NCBI GenBank assembly: GCA_020853815.1
Contig: JADYYE010000025.1
Coordinates: 1 to 56,759 of the forward strand
Source: Phycisphaerales bacterium
Lineage (GTDB): Bacteria; Planctomycetota; Phycisphaerae; Phycisphaerales; UBA1924
Direction: 5' to 3'
Length of the DNA: 56,759 nt
In this document: in pieces, positions 8,679 to 15,839 of the stretch
Layout of the letters: each line of letters starts with the position of its first letter
How positions within the stretch are numbered: position 1 is the stretch's first letter
Translations under genes and position numbers: made by a program
Notes under the pieces: model-generated
Seen by the model: only the letters and a program-made list of their open reading frames with translations
What the model was told of the DNA's origin: nothing
Databases searched by the model: none

Positions 8679-9695
8679 ATGCGATTCCGCTGGCGTGGCC
8701 TTGAGCTTCCGTCTCATGTCGTGACCGATTCGCGCTTCAAGAGCGATGTCTACGGACGGTTTAGCATCGAACCGTTCGAGAAGGGCTTCGGCACCACCGT
8801 CGGCAACAGCCTCCGGCGCGTGCTCCTCTCCTCGCTCGAGGGCGCCTCGGTCACCAGCATCAAGATCAAGGGCGCCGAGCACGAGTTCAGCTCGCTCCAG
8901 GGCGTCATGGAGGACGTGACCGACATCGTCCTCAACGTCAAGAACCTGGTCGTCAAGCTCGAGGGCGATGAGCCCAAGACCATGCGCCTCGCCGCCCGCG
9001 GCCCGGGCGAGGTCACCGCCGATCTCATCGAGGCCGACACCGCCGTCACCATCCTCAACCGCGAGCTGGTCATCGCCACCCTCACCGACGCCGTCGACTT
9101 TGAGATGGAACTCCGCGTCGGCAAAGGCCGCGGCTACGTCCCCGCCAGCGAGCAGTACGCCGAGCAGGAAGAACAGGAAGTCGGCCTGATCCACGTCGAC
9201 GCCATCTACTCGCCCGTGCAGCGCGTCCGCTACAAGGTCGAGGAGACCCGCGTCGGTCAGCGCACCAACTACGACAAGCTCACCCTCGAAATCTGGACCA
9301 ACGGCACGGTCAACCCCGAGATGGCCCTGGTCGAGGCCGCCAAGATCCTCCGCAAGCATCTCAACCCCTTCGTTCAGTACTACGAGCTGGGCGAGGAGCG
9401 AGTGAGCGAAGAGGCGGCGGCCGCGGCGGGCGTCGACGAGGAACTCATCCGCAAACTCAACATGCCGATTAGCGAGCTGGAGCTCTCCGTCCGTGCCAGC
9501 AATTGCCTGGAATCGGCCCGCATCGAGACCGTCGCCCATCTGGTCCTTCAGACCGAGGCCGACCTCCTCAAGCTCCGCAGCTTCGGCAAGACCTCGCTCC
9601 GAGAGGTCAAGCGTAAACTCCAGGACATCGCCCTGGACCTCGGCATGACCATGCCCGAGGGCGTCAACGTCACCAAGCCCGAAATCACCGGCTAA
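8679..9695 (+). CDS. rpoA: DNA-directed RNA polymerase subunit alpha
   Basis: The alpha subunit nucleates RNA polymerase assembly and its C-terminal domain contacts UP elements and regulators. The 338 residues include the N-terminal dimer domain (YGRFSIEPFEKGFGTTVGNSLRRVLLSSLEG, read here in family order), TDIVLNVKNL and the C-terminal domain from about residue 260 (ISELELSVRASNCLESARIETVAHLV, RSFGKTSLREVKRKL). AGGTGAGGA lies just upstream of the ATG. rplQ follows after 119 bp. Confidence 0.97.
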   Translation: MRFRWRGLELPSHVVTDSRFKSDVYGRFSIEPFEKGFGTTVGNSLRRVLLSSLEGASVTSIKIKGAEHEFSSLQGVMEDVTDIVLNVKNLVVKLEGDEPKTMRLAARGPGEVTADLIEADTAVTILNRELVIATLTDAVDFEMELRVGKGRGYVPASEQYAEQEEQEVGLIHVDAIYSPVQRVRYKVEETRVGQRTNYDKLTLEIWTNGTVNPEMALVEAAKILRKHLNPFVQYYELGEERVSEEAAAAAGVDEELIRKLNMPISELELSVRASNCLESARIETVAHLVLQTEADLLKLRSFGKTSLREVKRKLQDIALDLGMTMPEGVNVTKPEITG

Positions 9696-9757
9696 GGCCG
9701 GGGCTCGTTCGGGTGGTCGGCGGCCCGAGCGGGCAGCACCGCGCGGCTCGACCGGCC

Positions 9758-9763
9758 TATAGT
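9758..9763 (+). promoter_or_regulatory. Possible -10 element before rplQ
   Basis: TATAGT is a five-of-six match to TATAAT in otherwise GC-rich sequence, 51 bp before the rplQ ATG. No convincing -35 box is visible. Confidence 0.3.
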
Positions 9764-9814
9764 CTCGACCCTTGATTTACGCCGCCCGCTCGCTCGGGTG
9801 GAGGAGTTTGATCG

Positions 9815-10438
9815 ATGCGTCACGGCAGAGCCGGCTACCGGCTGAATCGAACCAGTTCCCATCGCCTCGCCACCCTTCGCAACCTCGCCGCGGGCCTCTT
9901 CGAGCATGGCCAGATCGTTACCACGATCCCCAAGGCCAAGGCCGTCCAGCCCTTCGTTGAGAAGATCATCACCGACGCCAAGGAGGGCACGCTCGCCGCT
10001 CGTCGGCGCGTGATCGCCAAGCTTGGCCAGGATCGCATGGGCTTTGACTGGCTCTACCTCCCCAAGAACGCCAGCGACGAAGAGAAGGCGCACGTCGAAA
10101 AGTTGCGCGACTTCACCAAGGGCTTCTTCGATCTGCCCGAGAGCTCGCAGGTCGAGCGTAACCGCTACGGCGATCTGCGCAAGGCCCCCAAGCTCGTCAA
10201 GCACATCTTCGATCGCGTCGCACCCCAGTTCAAGGACCGTCCGGGTGGCTACACCCGCCTGGTCAAGCTCGGCCAGCGCCGCTTGGGCGACGCCGCGGAG
10301 CTTTGCGTGCTCCAGTTCGTCGGCAACGAGGACGGCCCGGAGATCGGCGGCAACGTCAGCACCCGCCGTCGCACCGCCGATCGCCGTACCGCCTTCCTCG
10401 CCAAGCTCCGCAAGGAAAAGGGCGAGGCCAAGGCCTGA
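9815..10438 (+). CDS. rplQ: 50S ribosomal protein L17 with internal insertion
   Basis: L17 sits near the peptide exit tunnel. It begins normally (MRHGRAGYRLNRTSSHRLATLRNLA) and contains RPGGYTRLVKLGQRRLGDAAELC, the family core near the C-terminus. At 207 residues it is much longer than the usual 115-130. About 50 residues (roughly 75-125) are inserted between RRRVIAKLGQDR and HIFDRVAPQFKDRPGGYTR, and the C-terminus carries an Arg/Lys-rich tail. A GGAGGAG site precedes the ATG, and a strong terminator follows. Confidence 0.95.
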   Translation: MRHGRAGYRLNRTSSHRLATLRNLAAGLFEHGQIVTTIPKAKAVQPFVEKIITDAKEGTLAARRRVIAKLGQDRMGFDWLYLPKNASDEEKAHVEKLRDFTKGFFDLPESSQVERNRYGDLRKAPKLVKHIFDRVAPQFKDRPGGYTRLVKLGQRRLGDAAELCVLQFVGNEDGPEIGGNVSTRRRTADRRTAFLAKLRKEKGEAKA

Positions 10439-10479
10439 TCGAGGCCACCCTGTTCGAGGCCACATCGTGATTCCACAAG

Positions 10480-10502
10480 CGCCCGCGAAAGCGGGCGTTT
10501 TT
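10480..10502 (+). terminator. Intrinsic terminator of the ribosomal cluster
   Basis: CGCCCGC (10480-10486), a GAAA tetraloop, GCGGGCG (10491-10497) and TTTTTC: a textbook Rho-independent terminator 42 bp after rplQ. Confidence 0.88.
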
Positions 10503-10518
10503 CATTCTCGCCCGCCGA

Positions 10519-10524
10519 TATCAT
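10519..10524 (+). promoter_or_regulatory. -10 element of pheS (leaderless arrangement)
   Basis: TATCAT ends exactly 6 nt before the pheS ATG, with CCCACC between and no SD sequence. Transcription would start at or next to the A of the ATG. Confidence 0.6.
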
Positions 10525-10530
10525 CCCACC

Positions 10531-11565
10531 ATGCTCGATCAGCTCGAACAAACCGAGAAGAGTGCGCTCGCGGAGCTTTCCGCCGCCGCCGACGCCGCAG
10601 CTCTCGAAGCATGGCGCATCGCCTACCTCGGCGCCAGCGGGCGGCTCAAGGCGCTCATGGGCTCGCTCAAGGACGTCCCCAAGGACCAAAAGCCCGCGGT
10701 GGGGGCGAGGCTCAACTCGCTGAAGAACGCGCTGGAGTCGGCCCACGCCTCGCGCAAGGACCAGCTCGGCGCCGCGCCCGCCGCCGCGGCCGGCCCGCTC
10801 GTCGACATGACCGAGCCCGGCCTGGTCGCCAGCCAGTCGCTCGGACGCGCCCACATCATCAGCCGCGTTCGCGACGAGCTCGTCGAGGTCTTCGCGCGCA
10901 TGGGCTTCGAGGTCGCCGACGGCCCGGAACTCGAGGACGACGAGCACAACTTCGTCAAGCTCAACATCCCGCCCGAGCACCCCGCCCGCGATCCCATCGA
11001 CAACTTCTACGTCGACAACCCCGCCAAACACACCCTCCCGCGCATGCTGCGCAGCCAGACCAGCACCGTGCAGATCCGCACGATGGAAGATGCGATCAAG
11101 CGCGGTTGGGGCCCGCCCATCAAGATCGTCGCGCCCGGGCGCGTCTATCGACCCGACACCGTCGACGCCACCCACTCGTTCATGTTCCACCAGATCGAAG
11201 GGCTCTACGTCGATCGCGGCGTGACCATGAGCGAGCTCAAGAGCACGCTGCTCCACTTCGCCCGCTCGTACTTCGGCAAAGACGCCGAGGTCCGCCTGCG
11301 CCCAAGCTTCTTCCCCTTCACCGAGCCCAGCGCCGAGTTCGACATGAAGATCAGGCTCCGCCCCGATCAGCCCGCACGATGGATTGAACTCGGCGGGTGC
11401 GGCATGGTCGACCCGGCCGTCTTCCAGGCCTGCGGCCTCGACCCCGAGGTCTGGACCGGCTTTGCCTTCGGCTTCGGCATCGAACGCATCGCGATGGGCA
11501 AGTACGGCATCCCCGATATCCGCATGCTCTTCGAGAACGACCTGCGCTTCCTCGAGCAGCTGTAG
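10531..11565 (+). CDS. pheS: Phenylalanine--tRNA ligase alpha subunit
   Basis: PheS carries the catalytic site of the alpha2-beta2 enzyme that charges tRNA-Phe. The 344 residues show the N-terminal coiled-coil arm (about 1-90), then VDMTEPG, the motif 2 region YRPDTVDATHSFMFHQIEG, FFPFTEPSAEFDMK and motif 3 GFGFGIERIAMGKYGI. All are canonical. pheT is not adjacent; the next gene is on the other strand. The gene has a -10 hexamer 6 nt upstream and no SD. Confidence 0.97.
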   Translation: MLDQLEQTEKSALAELSAAADAAALEAWRIAYLGASGRLKALMGSLKDVPKDQKPAVGARLNSLKNALESAHASRKDQLGAAPAAAAGPLVDMTEPGLVASQSLGRAHIISRVRDELVEVFARMGFEVADGPELEDDEHNFVKLNIPPEHPARDPIDNFYVDNPAKHTLPRMLRSQTSTVQIRTMEDAIKRGWGPPIKIVAPGRVYRPDTVDATHSFMFHQIEGLYVDRGVTMSELKSTLLHFARSYFGKDAEVRLRPSFFPFTEPSAEFDMKIRLRPDQPARWIELGGCGMVDPAVFQACGLDPEVWTGFAFGFGIERIAMGKYGIPDIRMLFENDLRFLEQL

Positions 11566-11611
11566 GGCACGCGGTGGCACCGCTCTCCAGAGCGGTGCAC
11601 GCTCTCGTGCC
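11566..11611. terminator. 46-bp nested hairpin after pheS
   Basis: An inner perfect 10-bp stem (GCACCGCTCT 11577-11586 with AGAGCGGTGC 11589-11598) is flanked by an outer 6-bp stem (GGCACG 11566-11571 with CGTGCC 11606-11611). It begins directly after the pheS stop and has no T-run. It could act as a bidirectional terminator between convergent genes or be a dispersed palindromic repeat. Confidence 0.55.
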
Positions 11612-11698
11612 ACGGATCGGTTTTCAGGTCCGTGCTTTGGCGAGCGCCGGCAATCGAGTCACTCTGCCGATCGCTCCTTCGCCGCCCACGAGCCGCGC

Positions 11699-13417
11699 TC
11701 ACTCTTTCCCCCTGCCCGCTTTCTCCATCACGTCGGCGAGCATCCCCTCAAGCTCGCTCCGCAGTTCACCGGGCTTGCAGCTCTTGAGGTAATCGACCAA
11801 CCAACGCCGCTGCCACTCTTCGCCCCGGGCGAGTTTTCGGAACTCGTCGGGCATCGCGTCGAGCGTGTCTCCGGGCCAGCCATAAATCATGTCGAGCGAG
11901 CGTGATGCGGTCATGTCCGACGTATCGGTGTCGACCTCGAACCTGCGTGTCGCGGAATCCCATGCATGCCTCATCGTGTAGCGATGCACGAAGATGACGC
12001 GGCCGCTCCCGTTCCTTTCGCCGGGCGCGGGAGGCAAACGCCACGTCCACTCCGTTGGAAACTCGATGAGTTCCTTGCTGTTTCGATTCACCAAGCGAAT
12101 CGCGCTCGTCACGATCGACGTGTCCGCATTGCGTCCTCCGCTGCCCGACCGGTCGGCGATATCCCATGTGGAAGTGATCTCTTGCACGACCAACCGCGGA
12201 AACCCGTCGTGCAGATCAAACGCGGCGTAGCAATCTGAATCCGAAGCCATGCCGATCAGGTTCGGCGGGAACGCCACGTTGAGCGTTCGCACCGCGAGAA
12301 AAGTGCCGTGCGAGGTTTTCAGCGGTTCGAACGAGAACACGGTGGGGCTGGTACGGCCACCGACAAAGATCAGCCCCAGCGCTTTCCACCGACCCTCGAT
12401 CCTCTGCATCACAATGGCCTCGCCGTGAATGTCCCACGGGTCGCGAAGGTGAATGACCTCGGTCGGCGGCTCGTCCTTTCCGAGATCGACAGGGATTCGC
12501 TCCACGCAGAGCCAATCGAGTGGAGCTCCCGCGCCCCAAGCAAACGTCGTCGAATGAACGCCCAACGCGAGATAACGGTGCCGCAACGCCGGGAGGCCGC
12601 CTCGCGCGATCGCGTCCGCGACCTGGCCCGGTGTTTCATCGCTCGGCAGCGAAGTCTCTGGCGGCGCGAGTGCCTCGTAGTTCTCGATGGCCCCATGAAT
12701 TTCTTCTTCTCCCCACGCTCGCGAATCCTCCGGCATGACGCGGATCGCCTCAAGAATGGCGTCCTTGAACTCATAGAGTTCAAACCGACGCCCGTTGAGC
12801 ATCATCAAGGACATCGTCCGCATGTTCGCGTCTTCGCTCGAAAGGCCCGCGATCAGCCCCGGGACCAGCGGCGTGATATCCGGCGCGCGCAGGATGGTCG
12901 CGAAGGCACGGTTGCGATGTCTCGCGGCAACCTCCGGATTGAAAATCACCCTGCCGCACGCATCGACTACGCGGGCCCAGCGCCGCCCTGACCACTGTGC
13001 ATCGGGCGCCGTGGACGTCTGCCCCCACGGATGCCCTCGATCGAGCAGTTCATGGATTGCCCAATCACTCTTCACATGCGGCACGAGCTCGATCAGCACG
13101 TCCGTCGGGATCGCCTTGATCCACGCGCCGTTCTCGAACCATGGCCACCTGCCCGTGATCGCGCCGCATCCGATCAGGAGCACGCTCACCACCACCCAGC
13201 GCCAGCGTCGGCGCGTGCGGCGTGTCTCCCGCTCGTTCTTGATGGCCCGCCCACATTCCGGGCAAGGCGATTGGCCCGCCAGCAGTTCGTGCCAGCAACG
13301 CGGGCAGCGTTGCTTCCCGCGCGAACGATCACGGAAGATCGCCCACGCCGCCAGCGACAGACCGCCCAGCCCGAGCGTGATGCCGCCGATCAGCAGGATG
13401 ATGTCGCGTGCGGTCAT
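11699..13417 (-). CDS. Zinc-ribbon membrane protein of unknown function
   Basis: I do not recognise a function. The 572-residue protein has a hydrophobic helix at residues 5-27, then a paired-Cys zinc ribbon (C38, C41, C52, C55: CPRC...CPEC), a strongly basic stretch, and a second membrane helix at about 72-90. The remaining 480 residues look soluble and exported, without a motif I can name; residues 160-240 look helical and repeat-like. The CPRC/CPEC ribbon next to membrane helices is common in planctomycete proteins. The start is supported by TACATT 6 nt upstream of the ATG (leaderless arrangement). Confidence 0.75.
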   Translation of the reverse strand: MTARDIILLIGGITLGLGGLSLAAWAIFRDRSRGKQRCPRCWHELLAGQSPCPECGRAIKNERETRRTRRRWRWVVVSVLLIGCGAITGRWPWFENGAWIKAIPTDVLIELVPHVKSDWAIHELLDRGHPWGQTSTAPDAQWSGRRWARVVDACGRVIFNPEVAARHRNRAFATILRAPDITPLVPGLIAGLSSEDANMRTMSLMMLNGRRFELYEFKDAILEAIRVMPEDSRAWGEEEIHGAIENYEALAPPETSLPSDETPGQVADAIARGGLPALRHRYLALGVHSTTFAWGAGAPLDWLCVERIPVDLGKDEPPTEVIHLRDPWDIHGEAIVMQRIEGRWKALGLIFVGGRTSPTVFSFEPLKTSHGTFLAVRTLNVAFPPNLIGMASDSDCYAAFDLHDGFPRLVVQEITSTWDIADRSGSGGRNADTSIVTSAIRLVNRNSKELIEFPTEWTWRLPPAPGERNGSGRVIFVHRYTMRHAWDSATRRFEVDTDTSDMTASRSLDMIYGWPGDTLDAMPDEFRKLARGEEWQRRWLVDYLKSCKPGELRSELEGMLADVMEKAGRGKE

Positions 13418-13423
13418 GTGCGC

Positions 13424-13429
13424 AATGTA
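13424..13429 (-). promoter_or_regulatory. -10 element (TACATT) of the zinc-ribbon gene
   Basis: On the minus strand TACATT is followed by 6 nt (GCGCAC) and the ATG at 13417. No SD is present. Confidence 0.5.
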
Positions 13430-13632
13430 CCGGGATAGGTCTCAAGGGCTGCGGAGCAACGAGCGTCCTCCTAAAGCCCATCAAGCAAAAACGTCACAGC
13501 AAGGTCGAGCGAGGCTTCCGAGGGCGGAGATAGAGTATCGACTCGACCTTGGAATCCGGAGGAGGACGGGGGGCGGGGTAGTGCGATGGCTGCATATGCT
13601 TGCATGAAAGCCCTTTCGAAGGAGCGGGTTTT

Positions 13633-13872
13633 ATGGCTTCAGCGCTAATCACTTGCGGCTTGTGCAAAGGTACCGGTTGGCGTGATCGGGACGGTCGCGA
13701 CCCCAAGTGTCCAGTCTGTGGCGGGTGCGGCCAGGTTTTCATGACGGTGCCATGCGTCACCTGCGGAATGTGTGCGGGAAGTGGTTGGCGAGATCGAGAC
13801 GGACGCGAACCTGTTTGCCCGACATGCCGAGGCGTGGGTGTAGTTGCTGCCGATGACATTCCCAGGTACTAG
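13633..13872 (+). CDS. Small Cys-rich DnaJ-type zinc-finger protein
   Basis: The 79-residue protein consists almost only of two copies of a Cys-rich module, residues 8-36 and 44-72, 36 residues apart. Each reads C-G-x-C-x-G-x-G-W-R-D-R-D-G-R-x-P-x-C-P-x-C, resembling the CxxCxGxG repeats of the DnaJ zinc-finger domain. C8/C11/C26/C29 and C44/C47/C62/C65 would form two zinc sites. There is no J domain. AAGGAG at 13619-13624 supports ATG 13633 over an upstream in-frame TTG at 13600. Codon use is less G/C-biased than in neighbours. It may be a chaperone-like or RNA-binding accessory protein; function is unknown. Confidence 0.75.
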   Translation: MASALITCGLCKGTGWRDRDGRDPKCPVCGGCGQVFMTVPCVTCGMCAGSGWRDRDGREPVCPTCRGVGVVAADDIPRY

Positions 13873-13998
13873 GTGGCAACCTTGTTGCGGACTTTCTAGG
13901 ACGGGAATACAAGCTTCGCGCGAAGCCAGATGCCTCGTACCGCTTACAGGCTTGGGCTAGATGCTGGCAGCCTCCGTACCCCACGATGACCGCCTCCC

Positions 13999-14520
13999 TC
14001 AAACCTCCACGCCCTCGAACCGGATCTTCCCGTTGTCGAGGCGAGCGAAGTAGCCTTCGACCGTGTCGATGCCGGTCACGCGGCGCACCACCGCCGCGGC
14101 TCGCACCAGGTCGGCCCGCTGCACCAGCTCCAGGCGCCGATCCTTCAGGTCAAGCCGCGACGAGTAGAACGCGCACGAGTCGTGCGCGATCAGCACGACC
14201 CGCTTCAGCCCGTGGACCTCGACAAGGAAGTGAAGCTCGTCGACGACGCCCTGCTCTTCCAGGTGCGCCTGCGGATGCCCTGCCAGGCACGCGGGCCCGC
14301 CCGGCAGCGCCACGCGGTCATACCGCGGCAGCCCGAGGCCCTGTTGGAGAAAATCGTCGAAGTGCTCGCCGATTCGCCCGTCGGAGCAGTAGATCGCCGC
14401 GGCCCGGATTCGCGTCTTCTCATACGGGATCGCGCTTTCGTACACGGAGACCTCCGGGTGCGGGCGTGAAAGCGTCGTGACGACCTCAAGCGGCGTGTGT
14501 TCCTGCGTCTTGGTGGCCAT
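13999..14520 (-). CDS. Beta-carbonic-anhydrase-like protein
   Basis: Beta-carbonic anhydrases interconvert CO2 and bicarbonate with a zinc held by two Cys and one His, plus an Asp-Arg dyad. The 173-residue product has C45-S-D47-G-R49 and H113-D-S-C116, matching the C-x-D-x-R ... H-x2-C signature, with LPGGPACLAG between. The spacing of about 65 residues suits the family, and the protein is somewhat short. An upstream in-frame GTG would extend it by 12 residues, but TAAACT lies 7 nt before the ATG at 14520, so that start is preferred. Activity is plausible but not certain, since some members of this group are only structural relatives. Confidence 0.75.
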   Translation of the reverse strand: MATKTQEHTPLEVVTTLSRPHPEVSVYESAIPYEKTRIRAAAIYCSDGRIGEHFDDFLQQGLGLPRYDRVALPGGPACLAGHPQAHLEEQGVVDELHFLVEVHGLKRVVLIAHDSCAFYSSRLDLKDRRLELVQRADLVRAAAVVRRVTGIDTVEGYFARLDNGKIRFEGVEV

Positions 14521-14527
14521 GTCCTGA

Positions 14528-14533
14528 AGTTTA
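14528..14533 (-). promoter_or_regulatory. -10 element (TAAACT) of the carbonic-anhydrase-like gene
   Basis: TAAACT on the minus strand lies 7 nt upstream of the ATG at 14520. It is one of the repeated hexamer-plus-start arrangements in this window. Confidence 0.45.
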
Positions 14534-14650
14534 GCGAACCGGGCGGGCAACCTCACCCGCCCGGGCGGATTTCCCTGAACTACCCTCCCCCGTGCGGCCG
14601 ATGTTCTAGGACGCGCTGGGTCGGGGTTCGTTTCGGGGAGAGATCAGCGG

Positions 14651-15181
14651 ATGCACAACGTCGAAATGAAGGCCGAGCTCCGCGACCTGCCGCTGGCACG
14701 CTCGATCTGCCACGCGCTCAAGGCGACCAAGATCGCCACGCTTGAGCAGACCGACACCTACTTCAAGCTCGCGACCGGCCGCCTCAAGAAGCGTGAGTGC
14801 GCCGGCGAACCGACGGAATACGTCTTCTACGACCGTGACAATCGCGCCCGCCCGCGTCTCAGTCACTTCACGATCTACTCGGAGAACGAGGCCGCGGAGC
14901 GGTTCGGCTCCACACCGATGCCCGTCTGGGTCGTCGTGAAGAAGACGCGTGAATTGTGGATGCTGGGCTCGGTGCGGATTCATCTCGACACCGTCGAGGA
15001 CCTCGGCGCGTTCATCGAGTTTGAGGCGCTGGTCTCGCCCTCGAACAACGTCGCCCGCTGCCACGAGACCGTGGCCGCCCTGCGCGGCTCATTCTCGCCC
15101 GCGATGGGCGAAACCATCGCGGTCTCCTACAGCGACATGATCGCCGGACAGATCGAGTCGCAAACCTCGCCCGAGGCCTGA
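14651..15181 (+). CDS. CYTH domain protein
   Basis: CYTH proteins (class IV adenylate cyclase / thiamine triphosphatase fold) act on triphosphorylated substrates inside a beta-tunnel. The 176 residues show the N-terminal E-x-K element (NVEMKAEL), the DTYFKLATGRLKKRE strand pair typical of the fold, and IEFEALV with paired acidic residues before a C-terminal helix. A GGGGAGAGA stretch before the ATG serves as SD. The 3' end abuts a truncated gene on the other strand. The substrate cannot be inferred from sequence. Confidence 0.82.
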   Translation: MHNVEMKAELRDLPLARSICHALKATKIATLEQTDTYFKLATGRLKKRECAGEPTEYVFYDRDNRARPRLSHFTIYSENEAAERFGSTPMPVWVVVKKTRELWMLGSVRIHLDTVEDLGAFIEFEALVSPSNNVARCHETVAALRGSFSPAMGETIAVSYSDMIAGQIESQTSPEA

Positions 15182-15721
15182 CGCCGATGTCACGCCGTCC
15201 TCGAACGTGATGTTGTCGTCGTGCCAGGCCCACGCCTTCGGATCGGACATGTCTCCGCCCGGGATCGAGATCACCGGCTCGCCCTGAAGCGTGGCGGCGT
15301 TGTCCTTCACGACGAACACCGCATTCTGCACGGGCCTCCCTTCCGCGAGATTCGGGTCGCGCGAGAGGAGGTCCTCGGAGTACCCGAGCGGGAAAACGCA
15401 GGGCACGATTGCGACGTGATGCGATTCGGCCGCGGTGCGAATCCGCCGCGCGCGGGCGAAGTACCGCTCGTCCATGTCGGCGAGCCGGCAGAACTTGGAG
15501 TCGGCGAGGACGACGCCGGTGTACCCGGCCGCGGCGGCGCGGGTGATGAGCCCTTCAACGCGATCAACCTCCTCGTCGACGAGAAGGTTGGCGCTGACGT
15601 AGGCGAAGCGGTGAGGGGGCGGCGATGCGGGCTGAACGGCCAGAGCAGCGGGTCCGGTCACGGCGGCGTGAGCGAGCAGCAGCGAGGCCAGGATGGGCGT
15701 GCGGCGAGCGTGCGCTCTCAT
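15182..15721 (-). pseudogene. N-terminal remnant of a large secreted planctomycete protein
   Basis: The frame begins with a signal peptide (residues 1-29, ending ALAVQPAS) and then FAYVSANLLVDEEVDRVEGLI, YTGVVLADSKFCRLADMDERYF, VPCVFPLGYSEDLLSRDPN, and WAWHDDN near residue 165. From memory this matches the first part of a much longer secreted, glycoside-hydrolase-like family in planctomycetes (DPNLAEGxPV and WxWHDD are its hallmarks). Here the family sequence stops at about residue 178, exactly where the frame runs into the 3' end of the CYTH gene on the other strand. The open frame continues antisense to 15089 without similarity. I read this as a 3' deletion. TAGGCT lies 6 nt before the ATG. 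Confidence 0.6.
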
Positions 15722-15727
15722 GGGCCA

Positions 15728-15733
15728 AGCCTA
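15728..15733 (-). promoter_or_regulatory. -10 element (TAGGCT) of the truncated gene
   Basis: TAGGCT on the minus strand is 6 nt upstream of the ATG at 15721, so promoter and start survive although the gene is truncated. Confidence 0.4.
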
Positions 15734-15839
15734 CCACGGGACGCTGCAATCGTTCACGCCGGATCGTGCTCGCCAGCGACGCCTGAAGGTTGCGGCGTGT
15801 GAATGGGGTGCGATGGCGAGCGAGCCAACCGCACGCCCG

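Noticed and set aside
10023..11387. 454-codon plus frame across rplQ and pheS
   Set aside because: It crosses a strong terminator and overlaps two certain genes out of frame.
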